Below, piece by piece: positions 1 to 10,944 of a DNA stretch of 60,000 nucleotides. Origin of the DNA: Strigamia acuminata (Eukaryota; Arthropoda; Chilopoda; Geophilomorpha; Linotaeniidae); assembly GCA_949358305.1 (NCBI GenBank), contig OX442322.1, positions 3,226,001-3,286,000 of the forward strand, read 5' to 3'. Each line of letters starts with the position of its first letter. The first letter of the stretch is position 1. A program made the position numbers and the translations under genes. The notes below the pieces were generated by a model. It was given only the letters and a program-made list of their open reading frames with translations. It searched no databases and had not been told where the DNA came from.

Positions 1-2232
1 TCGGCCCTGTCGAGCCAATACTCCGGCAGGCCAGTGGAGGAGCATGTATTGTTCGCGTGGCAAGCGGCCGAGACCGAGGAGGCCCGCGAAGAAGTGTATA
101 ATCACTACCGCCAGCAGCTAATCGACACTGCGCCGGCGGTTGCAGAGCGTATCCTGCAAGACGACGGAATGAGCACCGCCGATATACACCTGTGGTGCGA
201 GCAGATTCGGCAGGGAGAAGTTACGCCACAGTGGCGACCGAGAATGGGAATTCTCACGTCACAAGCCGAAATGTGGCAGTTACATTATTTGGGAATTCTC
301 GGCCCCAAATATAATTTCCCAAGGAAGCGCAAGCGCTCCAAGGGAACCGGGGGCAGCGAATCGCGCTCCCCGGGCCGGTCGAAGAAACAGTGCGTCGAAA
401 GGCACTCGACCGTAAACGATGGAGCGGGAACGTCAGCGCAGCCACCGCGCGACTCCGCGAATTACACCAGACCAAGGGTGTTTGTCAACCGTCAGATGAA
501 AGACGGTAAAGAGACTCGAGAAGTCTGGATTTCGGGTGACGAAGAGCGAGTCTCTCGTCCCCGTGCCGGCAGACGCCCGCTGACTCATCGTGAGCAGCGG
601 AAACAAGACCGCAAAGAGCGGTATTTCGCTCGCTGCGAGGCGCGGGGAATTCCCCTTCCCGAACACGCTCTCAAAGCAATAGAAGCGAAGGAAGCGAGAG
701 AAGCACGATCGAAGTCGAGTGGCAGATCTTCCGGGGAGCGTCGCGTCCTAGCGCCAGACACGCGGGACCTTCGCGAGATCATCACTCAGATGAAACGCAA
801 GAAATTGTCGCGTTTCGACCCCGCGATGCAGTTCGCCCGCAAGATGGGCATCGTCGAGGATGGTACCGTGATTCCACACGAAGTGGCACGGTGGTTGAGC
901 GAATATGTGAATTCGCGACCCACGGCCGTCGTTCCGCCGACGAGCACCGTTACACCCACTCCGGCGCCTCAAGTCACGGCGACTGAGACGCAAGCGACGC
1001 TGCCGTTGCCGGCACAGCAGTCATTGACGCTGCCGCCGCCGACGCAGCCTCTGCCGCCGCCGCCGCCGATGCCAGGTTCGAGCACTACGCCGGACTTGGC
1101 CGTCGACGACTCTGTGATGTTGCCCGTGCACCTGAGTATTGCGCGGGAATGCCATAACGCCCGGACCGGAGAATATTACCCGAGCACGGCAAGACACGAC
1201 CGCACCGCGATGTGGTATGAACAGCGTGACGAAAACGCACGGCTGGTTCGAGAAGCAGCCAATCCATCGATCGAAGAGCTCTTGGCCTTCTCATTCGTGA
1301 TGGAGGACCCGAGGGCCGCCGCCGCTGGTCTGCAGGGCGCCGACGTCACTCAGCGCCATTTCATCGAGTGGGGAATTTCGATGATGCGACATCACTCGCG
1401 TGCGTTCGCTGAGGATTCCGACCGCAGCAATCCAGTAAACCGCCGTCGTCTGCAGCTGGCATTGACCGAAATCATGGTCCAGCTGTTAACCCCTTCGCTC
1501 TTTGGGGTCGGGCGACAAGCGATGGCCTGCTGGTCCGTCGTAGACCGAGAAGGTGTACAGATACCTTGTGCACTTGTTGGGGAATGGAGCGCCATTCTCC
1601 CCAACCCGGCGATGACTCGATTCGAGCTGACCCGGGACGTGGTGAACCCCGAATGGGAGGGGTACAAGTTGCGGAGCATGGCCTTCCGCCACGCCGTTAC
1701 CACGTGGGCGCCGACACCATCGACGCAGCCGTGCGCGATGATGGTCACGAGTGAAGAGCCGATGGAGAGCGACGCCGCCTCTTCGACTGCTTCACGTGGA
1801 GCCCCAACTCCACCTCCGCCGCCGCCACCGATTCCACCAGCGGCGGCACCACAGACACCCGTCCTATCAAATGCGGCGGGTAAGCCGAGACGCCTGCTGT
1901 GCTGGACGCCGCCAACGATGTCCGCCGCTCGCCAGAGCCTGACGCCTCCCGCAGCCCAAGAAGCACGGGAAGAGACGGTCAAGCAGGCGGTAGTTCCGAA
2001 GAGCGCCAAGCCAGCGAAAGCGGCGAAACCTCAGACGAACTATTATGAGAAGTTATGTGACGAGTTCTCTCAGCTGTCGATGACGACAGCGACGCGGAAG
2101 TTCATTCTCGCCCAGAGAGACAAAGGGAAATCGGTATTTGTTTGGCTACACAACCAGGTGCGCCAGACCACCGATTTGATCCTCCATCAGCGTTTGCTGA
2201 GGGCCCATCGTGCGCCCCGAACAGCCGCGTAG
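1..2232 (+). CDS. Large unknown ORF at the 3' end of an LTR retrotransposon (5' partial)
   Basis: The frame is open from the first base of the window to a TAG at 2230-2232, so this is at least 743 codons and probably continues to the left; no start can be chosen. I do not recognise a family. The product has a helical, charged N-terminal part, a basic Lys/Arg-rich stretch (about residues 100-230), two proline-rich linkers (polyproline runs near residues 350 and 610) and a Trp-containing middle part (about residues 370-580). No CCHC knuckle, DDE, YVDD or protease motif is visible. Codon use is GC-rich, unlike the AT-rich elements around it. It lies 312 bp before a purine tract and a 1-kb LTR, so it is probably the last ORF of that element (an extra or gag-like ORF). 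A host-derived gene cannot be excluded. The long uninterrupted frame suggests recent constraint. Confidence 0.6.
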   Translation, partial: SALSSQYSGRPVEEHVLFAWQAAETEEAREEVYNHYRQQLIDTAPAVAERILQDDGMSTADIHLWCEQIRQGEVTPQWRPRMGILTSQAEMWQLHYLGILGPKYNFPRKRKRSKGTGGSESRSPGRSKKQCVERHSTVNDGAGTSAQPPRDSANYTRPRVFVNRQMKDGKETREVWISGDEERVSRPRAGRRPLTHREQRKQDRKERYFARCEARGIPLPEHALKAIEAKEAREARSKSSGRSSGERRVLAPDTRDLREIITQMKRKKLSRFDPAMQFARKMGIVEDGTVIPHEVARWLSEYVNSRPTAVVPPTSTVTPTPAPQVTATETQATLPLPAQQSLTLPPPTQPLPPPPPMPGSSTTPDLAVDDSVMLPVHLSIARECHNARTGEYYPSTARHDRTAMWYEQRDENARLVREAANPSIEELLAFSFVMEDPRAAAAGLQGADVTQRHFIEWGISMMRHHSRAFAEDSDRSNPVNRRRLQLALTEIMVQLLTPSLFGVGRQAMACWSVVDREGVQIPCALVGEWSAILPNPAMTRFELTRDVVNPEWEGYKLRSMAFRHAVTTWAPTPSTQPCAMMVTSEEPMESDAASSTASRGAPTPPPPPPPIPPAAAPQTPVLSNAAGKPRRLLCWTPPTMSAARQSLTPPAAQEAREETVKQAVVPKSAKPAKAAKPQTNYYEKLCDEFSQLSMTTATRKFILAQRDKGKSVFVWLHNQVRQTTDLILHQRLLRAHRAPRTAA

Positions 2233-2544
2233 GCGAACGCGATCCGGCACACCAATTCCGGGTTTTCGGCGTTCATTCCGCGGGTTTGGCTGCATGAGAG
2301 GAGACGTGCCCCGTACGAGCCAGCCGGCGGCCACGAATTGTGCTTTATTTCCGAGCACGAGGACCCCCGCGACCAGTCTTCAGCCTTGGTTGGAGATCTG
2401 GTTTTGCCGCCCGGCGTTGTGCCGCCCGGCACTGAGCCGCCCGTCCCTGGAGTGAGTTTCGCCCAGGCGATGGATCCAGCGTCGGGTCCCAGCAAGAAGG
2501 ATTGATCGCTCCGAACACGCGCGGTCAGAGCTGGGAGGGGGACG
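2233..2544 (+). other. 3' noncoding end of LTR element with polypurine tract
   Basis: No convincing coding frame. The last bases before the LTR (about 2528-2543) are a purine-rich run, GAGCTGGGAGGGGGA, in the position expected of the polypurine tract that primes plus-strand DNA synthesis. It links the upstream ORF to the LTR that starts at 2545. Confidence 0.55.
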
Positions 2545-3539
2545 TGTGGTGACCCGACTGGGGTGGGGCACGAAGAGTTTCTCTCGTGGCCTACATACGG
2601 GTAAAGAGGGGGAGTCGCACGGGCGCCTCCCTTCTCTCAGAGCATTGACATCCAGTCAATGGACGGGCGTCTGCCCTGGGGGAGTGGGGGAGATTCGTCT
2701 TCTCCACCATTGGGTGGCTTTAGTCACCTGTCACCCCCGCTTTGTGCAAAGGAATTTGCCTTGCACTGAGCGGGCAGAACCAACACAAAAATCAACCAAG
2801 ATACACGTAAAAGCCAAACGTCCTAAAACGATCAAGCCTAAGTACAAAGACTTCAGGAGTGACCTAGGACAAGGGACTTCCAACGTGAGTACGATTGATT
2901 TGTGTTAACCTCCGCAGAGTAACCTGCGAAACAAGATTACCACACTATTTTAGCAAGCCAGCTAGAAATAGTAAACCTACTCCAATTTAGCGAGTTGTGC
3001 AGACAAACGGTCGCACAAGCCTAAATTGCAGTAACCACGACGAGCGTTCCCGCCGCTGTGTGTATCGCCGGGAACCACCAAGCGTCCGCCGCTGTGTGAT
3101 CGCCGGACACCTAAACAAAACCCTAAACCTAGACAACAGACCAGAAGTAAGACCTTTTAGGCATTCACTCGCCCCCGACCAGCGTGAGCCCGAAGGACCG
3201 AACGAGAAACGCGAGACGAGGACGCCATTCCTTGCCACGCCGGCCCAAGACGACACCACGTTGCCACGCGGACGCCATCTTGGATCCAGAGCGCCAACAA
3301 AGGACGACCTCGACCAGTTTCCCGCCAACTTCACACACCTTACCTTTTACCTTTATTCCTTTACATATTTTATCCCTTTTAACTGTACATTCCCGTATAA
3401 TAAATACATTTATTATATTTACCTTTTACATTGTCTTGCCGTGTTACATTATTTGGGTAACCGCTTGATTAAAGCGGTATTGCGAGATTAGAGAGTGACT
3501 CATACCACGTATCAGCGACAGACCGAGTTGAGCGCGACA
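2545..3539 (+). repeat. LTR (3' LTR), about 995 bp, Ty3/gypsy type
   Basis: Starts TGTGGTGACCCGAC and ends GAGCGCGACA. A second copy, closely similar over its whole length, lies at 13500-14489, which fixes both ends. A purine tract precedes it, and gypsy-1 polymerase coding sequence resumes immediately after it, so it reads as the 3' LTR of an element inserted in gypsy-1. AT-rich sequence with AATAAA-type signals lies in its last 200 bp. Small ORFs inside it overlap in several frames and are not genes. Confidence 0.8.
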
Positions 3540-4182
3540 ACATGAAGGCTTAGGAGCTGTTCTCTGCCAAGACGTCGATATATTCGACGAAAAGAAGCAG
3601 AAAAACATTTCTGCAGCCAGACCTGTAGCTTACGCAAGCAGAGTCTTACGTGGAGGAGAGAAGCGTTATACAATGCCCGAACTTGAATGTCTCGCAGTCG
3701 TGTGAGCTATCGATCGATTTAAACCATATCTCGAATATGGTACGTTTACTTTGGAATCAGATGCTGAAGCACTGAAATGGTTGATGCGAACGCCTGAACC
3801 ATCTGAGAAATTTGGCCGATGGGCCTTAAGAATCCAATGTGGAAATTTTAAAATTGTTTTTCGAAAAGGTGCTGCTAATCAAGTTGCAGATGCACTTTCT
3901 AGAGCTCCACTAACAGAGGAAGACGTTCCTCTTCGTGATCATGTGGAACCTGTCGAAATTAAACAATACTGGCCTGAGTGGGACGGAAATCCTTCTGTTT
4001 CATTAAATCGTGCCCCAGAGAAACGAGAGTATTTGGCTAGTGTGCGTGTCCATTTTTCAGAAAATTCTAAAGAATGTTCTGAAGAAAGGGAGGGGGAGGA
4101 AGTACAAGAAACCTTGTACAGTGCGTTGACTGAAGTACTTAAAGAAGTCCCTGGAAAAACAAAGTCAAAAACTATTGTTTAG
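3540..4182 (+). pseudogene. gypsy-1 pol fragment: end of reverse transcriptase and RNase H
   Basis: From about 3547 the frame reads as the start of a Ty3/gypsy RNase H (GLGAVL at the N-terminal strand), then YASRVL, the ELE/CLAVV segment, ESDAEAL and the terminal VADALSR motif near 3885-3905. A TGA at about 3700 replaces the Trp usually found after AVV, so the frame is broken. The upstream reverse transcriptase is cut off by the LTR insertion ending at 3539 and lies outside the window. The linker after the SRAP motif is acidic and ends at TAG 4180-4182. Remnant, not functional. Confidence 0.85.
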
Positions 4183-4208
4183 ACAAAAAGGAAGATGATG
4201 GTGATCAA

Positions 4209-5776
4209 ATGATCATCTATTTTAACCTTTTGTTCGAAGAGGAATTAAACGATTCGGGAAATGGCTTTAAAGCCGTTGTATCCAGTTCACTCGTAAAACG
4301 AGTACTCTTCGCCTGTCATGGCCACCCCCTAAGCGGTCACGCTGGGATGAGTAAGACGCTCGAGAAAACTCGTTTAATATATTTCTGGCCTGGTATGAGT
4401 AGAAGTGTCAGGAACTACGTCAAAAGCTGCACGCACTGTGCCCAGTACAAGCCTATTCAACAGAAAAGGCACGCAGCTCCTTACACACCGCTTAACATGA
4501 CCAATCCTTGGGAATGTATTAACATGGACTTGATGGGCCCAAAACCCGCGGGAAGGTCCCAAAACCAGTATATCTTTGTCATTATTGACAATTGTACCAA
4601 GTTCGTTGAAATTAAGGCTTTGACAAAAGCCACGAGCGCTAACTGCGTTCAAAAATTAAGATCTGTTACAAAAAGATTGTGAGCGCTAACGGAAAACAAT
4701 TTGTTTCCGATATTTACAATGAGTATTGGGAAATGTACAACATTCGCCCGGCTCATACGAGCACGTACCATGCCCAGGCGAACCCGACAGAGCGAGCCAA
4801 TAGGGACATCAAGACCATGCTGGCTCTGTACACAGATGTGCACACGCAATGGCCGCGTTATTTAGACGAATTTGCGTTTGCAATGCGTAATAATCGGCAA
4901 CGGGATCAAACCCGATGCTGCTTAATACAGGAAGGATCGTAACATTACCTTTCGACCCAAGGATTATTAAACATGCCAATCCATTTGACACGAACAATCC
5001 AGAAAAATATGTCAGAGTACTATTAGACGTATTACGCAGATCGCATCAAGAGATGCATCGCAGAATTTAATTGAATTTTGAGAGACATCGAAAGATACAC
5101 GAACAAAAGTTCGTAATTACAGAGTTCGAAGTCGGAGATTTAGTTTGGAAACAGACTCACATTCTCTCGTGCGCAGATAAAAATATCTCCGCTGGATTTG
5201 CCGAGAAGAGAGATGGACCGTGGGAAATCACTAAAGTACTTCCAGACGGAGCGTATAAATTACGCAAATTAGCTGATGGTTCGATTGAAAAATCAGTAAA
5301 TATTAAAGCGTTGTATCCCTATACGCCTTCATACCCGATTGAGACTTGGAAAGTAGGACAAAAGTCCGCCTCTTACTCAGCACAAGAAAATCCTAAATGG
5401 ATGGACGAAAGTAACCAACTTCCGGATGCTGAAGAAATGGAATTAATTCCTGAGACTTCCGCAGAAATTCCAATGGAATTATCCGACTCAACTCCAGTGC
5501 AGATTGACAAATCTGCACCGACAACGACATAGACATAGACAACGATTAACTGCTATAGAAAAGAAAGCGGCGTTAAAAAGAGGCAAAATTCCAAAGAAAC
5601 CGCCTCGAAAACCTCGCAAACCCCAACCGTTAGTTCCGCGAACTAGCCTTCGTCCTCGACGAGAGCGAAGGCCGAATCCTAAATATTCGGATGAAAATTT
5701 CGTGCGAAATATTTCCGCAGTATTTAAGAAACCGTACCAGCAACCAGGCAAACTCTCAAAGTTTTGTTGGAATTAA
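4209..5776 (+). pseudogene. gypsy-1 integrase, frameshifted
   Basis: Ty3/gypsy integrase in several frames. 4209-4682 holds the zinc-binding HHCC domain (HGHPLSGHAG, then CTHCAQYK) and the start of the catalytic core (INMDLMGP with the first Asp). The frame shifts at about 4680; 4679-4942 continues with SANGKQF, where the second catalytic Asp is replaced by Ala, and then PTERANR with the catalytic Glu. A further shift and stops lie near 4935-5070. 5071-5532 holds the C-terminal domain (GDLVWK, GPWEITK, GAYKLRKL). 5504-5776 continues in another frame as a basic, proline-rich tail. Inactive by frameshifts and by the lost Asp. Confidence 0.85.
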
Positions 5777-6819
5777 TCAGTTTTTTCTAAAACTTGGAAA
5801 CAGTAATTATTTACATGTTTAACAGGTGTAGTGATTTATAATCTCAACACCGGGGGACAAGATACTACGATAGACCATTGGAATTTATATTAAATTATGA
5901 ATTTGTTGCGATAAATTAAAATATTCGATAGAATATTTTATTATTTGGTCAGATTTATATGTATTTTAACTAAAATACAGAGAATTACTTTGAAAAGTGA
6001 TAATCTCGCATTCTCACGAAGGTACGAGACTTACGAGGTGTGATTAAACCTCGAACCCGACAATTAATAGGGAATAAAATTCCCAGGGTTCATTGCACAC
6101 AAACACTTCGTAACACACGTGGATATAAGTGACTTCGTCCTTTCGTCTCTTCTTCACCCGAGATTTCAACGCTAATTCAGTTAGCAAGTTCATTCTAAAC
6201 AAGAAAACTTCACTTCCGACAGAAAGTACTTTTCAAATATATTCTTTGACCAAAGGATTAGAAAATTGTTCGCAACAATTGAAATATCGGCGTCTCGATA
6301 AAAAAAGTTGACGTGTATTATAAACGTGACTGGATATAAAATCACTCTGGAAGTTTAACTGTTCAGTCGAATAGTTGGGTTAAATTTTGATAATGAATTA
6401 TTAAGATTTAAGTACGTAAGCACTAATTATTTAAATCAAGTCGCGGTCGAGGCTTGTATAAATTATTTAGCGATGAATTTTCAATTCGAAATATTCGGTG
6501 TATTAAGTGTTAATTAATTAATACGAAGGTTATTTTGATATTCAAAGATTGAATTGAATAGTGTATAAAACTAAGGAAATTTTTTCTTTTGAAAAAACAA
6601 CAAGTTGCGATTTTCGATGAAAATCGTTGTCAGACGAGTCCATTCTCGTGTCATAAAAATAAGGGGAATGTGACTCATTAGTGTCACATGTTAAGGGTTA
6701 TAAATAACTCGAGTTGTGTGTGTTTCGTTGCAAACAATACATTTTAATTCTTTGGACTCAAGGGATGATTATTTCAAAGTAGAATTATTTTAATAAAATA
6801 ATTTATTTTGATTAATTAG
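5777..6819 (+). other. gypsy-1 AT-rich intergenic segment
   Basis: Very AT-rich and without a plausible coding frame. At about 5849-5857 there is CACCGGGGGAC, nearly the same as the purine tract just before the gypsy-1 LTR (CACCGGGGGATG at about 9064-9075). It could be an internal (central) purine tract or an old 3' end. Otherwise I see nothing. Confidence 0.4.
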
Positions 6820-8336
6820 ATGGGAGGTGGTAAACACCATTCAAAACGGAGTCATCGACGCCACCGACACGAGAGCTCAAGCTCTTCAACTTCGTCCAGT
6901 GACAAACAACGACGTTCGGCCGAATGCGCTTACATGAGGACCCAACCAGTACCGACGGCACCCGCCTCAATGTATGCCTTGACGCCGTTACAACTCGCAA
7001 CGTTAAATTGGTTAAGCGAGCACCCGGACGGACTTCCGCTCGATTTGAATACGATGGTGCAGGCCCCGTCCACTTCGGCGCGACCGACAGTATTTGAGTC
7101 GGCGCAATTGGCCCCGTTAGCCCAAGTGGCGTACCCGCCCGCAAACGTTATCAACGTTTCATTGGCCCCGCATTTGCCAGAATTTCGGCCGCCAACTGCG
7201 AGCGTGGCGCCGATCGTCGCCAACACGTCGAATGCGACTGCACCGACTGTAGCAGGACAATCAACGTCCGTTGTGCGTCTCCCGGCCGGCGCCGAATCGA
7301 CAGCATCGGAGAGTGGGTGGAATAAGCCACCGCCGGGCGCTTTACGTTTTTCGGAGCCCGTATCTCGCAACCGCGAATACCGCGCGGCCAATAAGGCGAG
7401 GAAGAAGGACGAGAAGGCCCGTCTGCGCAAAGAGCAGTGTGAGCGCGACATGGCAGCTGCAATTCCGCACGATAATATCGTAACACACCAGGCGACGGAG
7501 ACCATCTGCCCGTTCTGCGTCGGCTGCGGGTGGTGCTGCGGTGCATCCGCAGGGTTCTCGTTAATGAGATGTCCAAATTGCAGAGGACGAAAAACGCGAC
7601 CGCGTTTGGAGCCTTGGCGGAAGGAAGTCGAGCCCCACGTCGTGAAGGGCATCAAGCCGAACGAGAAGCGATGTTGGGCTCACTGCCCAAAATGTCGATT
7701 GTATTTAAACAGCCGCGGCGAGGCTGTGTATATCGACCCACGTTTCCTCACCTGGGCCGTGCCGAAGCCAACGCCGGTGTCAGAGTCGAACTCCTTCGAC
7801 AATCGCCACCGCCGTCGGAGAGCTCAGAAGTTTCTACTGAAACTGTCCAAGCCGCTGAAGGCACCGGAAGTGAGGTGCAGGAAGAAGTCGCTCGACCGAG
7901 GACGATGTCGCGTGGACGAGGATGCCTTACGCTCGACAGAGCGAAAGAAATCGCCAAGGTTCAATGAACCAACATCTTGGCACGAGGGCGAGCTCGTAAG
8001 CTGCAGCAGGCTGTAGAAGGATCGGCTAAACCATTGGAGGATCCTCCAGCGGCAGCGACCGGCGTATCTAACGACCCGCCAGCGTCTAAGTCTGAAACTT
8101 CGGACGACGCTCAGTTTGAGGACGCAGAGGAGCTGCTCTCGGTTGTTGATTTCGTGGCAGAGTTACTCGAGGATCTGCCGTTCCCGCCCCCGAGTCCGGA
8201 AGAAATTGAGGCTCCGGAAGAACCTGTGTTTTCCGCCGTCTCGACAGAGGCAACCGAAGAGTCCGATTTCCTGACTTCTGCCGAAGTTGAGAAAAAGGAG
8301 GAGAAAGATTCGACTGAAGTCGAGAAAAAAGAGTGA
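6820..8336 (+). pseudogene. gypsy-1 extra 3' ORF, zinc-finger-like, broken
   Basis: ATG at 6820 opens a frame of about 390 codons. The N-terminus is His/Arg/Ser-rich. A Pro/Thr/Ala-rich middle and a basic RKKDEKARLRKE helix follow. Near residues 228-254 there is a cysteine cluster (CPFCVGCGWCC, then CPNC), and near residues 286-291 another pair (CWAHCPKC), a likely zinc-binding domain. From about 7780 the better reading moves to another frame (7530-7967), is broken by TGA at 7965-7967, and continues at 7977-8336 as an acidic Glu/Pro/Ser-rich tail. So one ORF appears broken by a frameshift and a stop. It lies between integrase and LTR, where some gypsy elements carry env or accessory ORFs, but there is no signal peptide or membrane segment, so env is unlikely. 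Function unknown. GC-rich against AT-rich flanks. Confidence 0.55.
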
Positions 8337-9075
8337 AAGGGACAAAATTAACGTTCGTTATTTTCCGAGTGGATATTTTTTGACCAAAAAATACTCCAAG
8401 TGTTTCGTTGTATTTTGCATTTTCATAATATTCTCACGAGTAGTGTGTTCAGTTTTGTTCAAAATTAGAACTAAATTATTTAAATATTCAGACGAATGTA
8501 GTTTAATTTTTGCAAATTGGATTCAATTTAATTGTTTTCCGAATTCAATTTGGTTTCTTGTTAACTAATCATATTAATATATGTTTTGTTTGATTTATTT
8601 GCAAATTTCATAATTATTTGTGGAAATTGTGTTTGTTTTGCTTTGTTCAAAGTAGTAAAGAATTTCAAGTTGAAATTCGGTAATTTTTATGACAATCGTA
8701 ATAAAAATTAGTAGTTTAGATTTTCGATAAATAAAATTTTGCATAAGTTTATTTTTATTGATTATCTTGTTAGTTAATGAGCTCTGAAGAAGTTGTTTTG
8801 GCGGAGAAATAAAAATTTCTATCGAAGTTTGTATTCTTGAACATGGATACATGTTCGGACGAGTTCATTTTCGTCGCTTAGCAACCGGGAGTTGTGCTGT
8901 ACAGAGAAGCCGATTAGTCTAATCGGGTGACGAAGTTTCTGAAAGAAATAGTATGATTAAGTTTAAGAAAATACTTACCAAGTTGATTAATTCGATAGAA
9001 TTAGGTGAACATTTCTTATACATTAAAAATGACAATTAAAGAGTTAGTAAACTCTATGCTTGTCACCGGGGGATG
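8337..9075 (+). other. gypsy-1 3' untranslated segment and polypurine tract
   Basis: AT-rich, no supported coding frame. It ends in the purine tract CACCGGGGGATG just before the LTR start TGTGATGATTAC, the usual layout at the 3' end of an LTR element. Confidence 0.5.
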
Positions 9076-9393
9076 TGTGATGATTACAAATCTATATTTA
9101 TCAATGTTCACAGTAGATGGCGCTGTTTAACGAACGCGCGTAATTCAAACTCGATAAAACTAAAAAGCGTAATAAATTATTACTTGACACGGCGAATAAA
9201 ATATAACTATTTTATTCAATATAAATTAAGTATTAACTACTTGGTGATGTTGACTCTGTCGAATCAATATCCACGTTACTTACCTGTTGAAGGGAACCAA
9301 CTGGACCCTTCCTGCCCCCAACTGGGCCCATCTGGACATAGTCATATATTAGGTCCGGACTAGTGATCCACGAATCCGCCGATTCGCGTGCTG

Positions 9394-9435
9394 ATTGGCT
9401 ATCGCCAATCTAGTAGTTCTACAGGACTATATAAG
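9394..9435 (+). promoter_or_regulatory. LTR promoter: inverted CCAAT pair plus TATA box
   Basis: ATTGG at 9394-9398 and CCAAT at 9405-9409 form an inverted CCAAT pair separated by six bases. TATATAAG lies at 9428-9435, about 20 bp further on. The arrangement and its place inside the LTR fit the U3 promoter of gypsy-1, with transcription starting near 9460. Confidence 0.6.
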
Positions 9436-10000
9436 CATCAGTTTTCCACCCCGTAACCCCCCTGGCTTGATTCTGAATATGTTTATATTGTCTGTAGTTG
9501 ATATGTTGTTATCGTTTGATCTCACTTTCTCTATCGACACATCAGGCCACCTCAGCTCTCCACAATTAGTATTCATTACTATTTTGTTATTGTTGTTGTA
9601 GGGCTTTTTCGGGAAGACCAACCCGGTAATAGACATGCATTCGCATGAAATGGTCCCGTAACGTTAGCTTGCTGTTCTACGGGACAGTTAGATTTCGTAC
9701 GGTGGCTTAATATAACGATCGTATACAGTACGACCTTGCTAAATGAAAGTAGGTCCCTCAGCTAACTGGCCACAGTCCGCTGCAGGATGGTTGTTGTAAG
9801 CTGTCCTCCCAGGCACCCGTCTTTCTGTCGCTGGTCCTTCCGCACGTTAAAAGTCGGTAAAGACCTAATGCACAGGTAACACGCCGGGTTGGTAGCCCGT
9901 GAGTAACATCTAAAGATGTTGCAATAAACAACTACCTGGATAATGGTAATCCAACAGCAGTGGCTGATTAATATTTTACCCGGTGCTCGGTCCACGGACC

Positions 10001-10360
10001 CCGTCATCGTAAGGCATGCTGGCGGATGGAGGAGTCAAATCCTCCCGCAATGGTTCTCTCGACCGTCGTGACGGTCCCCGCCCCATTGTACCCTTTGGGT
10101 TAGTAACCCGTGAACAGGAGTTGAATAACACTGTGTTAAACAAATTACTCGGGCATTGGTAATCCTGTATTGGCAATACTTTTTAAACCGGTAAGTCCAT
10201 AGAAATGTTTACCTGGTGGCTGGTGGTCGATAGCGAGTTAAAGCACACAATTAAATACTCGGCGCCTGATCACGAGATCTTGTCGTCGTAAGGCATGCTG
10301 GCGGATGGAGTCTCAACAACTCCCGCGACGTTCTCTCAATTGTTGTGACGGTCCCCGCCC
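10001..10360 (+). repeat. Direct repeat pair inside gypsy-1 LTR
   Basis: Two copies of an approximately 80-bp unit, at 10001-10083 and about 10285-10360. Each has a shared start (CGTAAGGCATGCTGGCGGATGGAG), a variable central stem-like part (GGAGTC..CTCCCGC in the first, AACTCCCGC and TTCTCTCAATTGTTG in the second) and a shared end GTGACGGTCCCCGCCC. Such repeats are common in the U3/R part of long LTRs. Confidence 0.6.
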
Positions 10361-10944
10361 AATTAATATTTATACAACAATTCATTTGTTGTATTCCACT
10401 AATTACTTTACTTTTATTCATTTGGAACATGGAATATTCTGCCGAATATTCCTATTTATGCAAAGGACTCTTCGCATTATTAGATAATCGAGCTGCGGAC
10501 CAAATACGTCTCCGTAGCGTTATTTGTGACGATGCCGCAAGTCAGCCGTATCCCTCTGGCTTCGCCCGGATCCTCAACCAGTTGATGCCGCCCGTTTACA
10601 CGCGTCAAGAACCCACAAATTATGTTATTATTATTTATTAATAAATATGTTATGTCACACAAGAACTGTAAGTTATTTCTCTCGATTCACGTATTCACAT
10701 TAGTTAAGACTTCCGTAGCTTATCTCGGTTAGGTTGTTGCTAATCTTAGCAGCGTCTTGTTTAAACCGATTAATTATCTATCTCAAGGACTAATAAATTA
10801 GCCCTAAAAGTAGAATCGTCACAACGTTTGTGTCGATTGCTCAGATGAGCTGTTTCGTTTGGTTTGTTATCGTGCATTGTCTATTGTTAATGCATGTATT
10901 TCCTTTTGTTCTTTGTAAAGGACAAATCAATTTAGTTGTCAAAT

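Larger units (their letters stand above)
9076..10830 (+). repeat. gypsy-1 3' LTR region (right end uncertain)
   Basis: Starts TGTGATG right after the purine tract. It contains a recognisable promoter (9394-9435) and, further on, two direct repeats (10001-10083 and about 10285-10360), each beginning near GTAAGGCATGCTGGCGGATG and ending GACGGTCCCCGCCC. Related shorter repeats (GGGTT-GTAACCCGTGA and TGGTAATCC) occur at about 9887-9955 and 10097-10165. No second LTR copy is in the window, so the right end (somewhere before the copia-B' remnant) is a guess. Small ORFs in it are not convincing. Confidence 0.5.

Noticed and set aside
1392-2009. 205-codon minus-strand ORF
   Set aside because: Shadow of the GC-rich plus-strand ORF; Gly-rich run mirrors the polyproline codons.
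2997-3491. 164-codon ORF inside the 1-kb LTR
   Set aside because: It ends in the LTR's AT-rich tail, a shorter overlapping ORF uses another frame, and the second LTR copy does not keep the frame.
6930-7655. 241-codon minus-strand ORF
   Set aside because: Antisense of the gypsy-1 3' ORF; no motif.
6820-8016. Envelope gene for gypsy-1
   Set aside because: No signal peptide, fusion-peptide-like or transmembrane segment.
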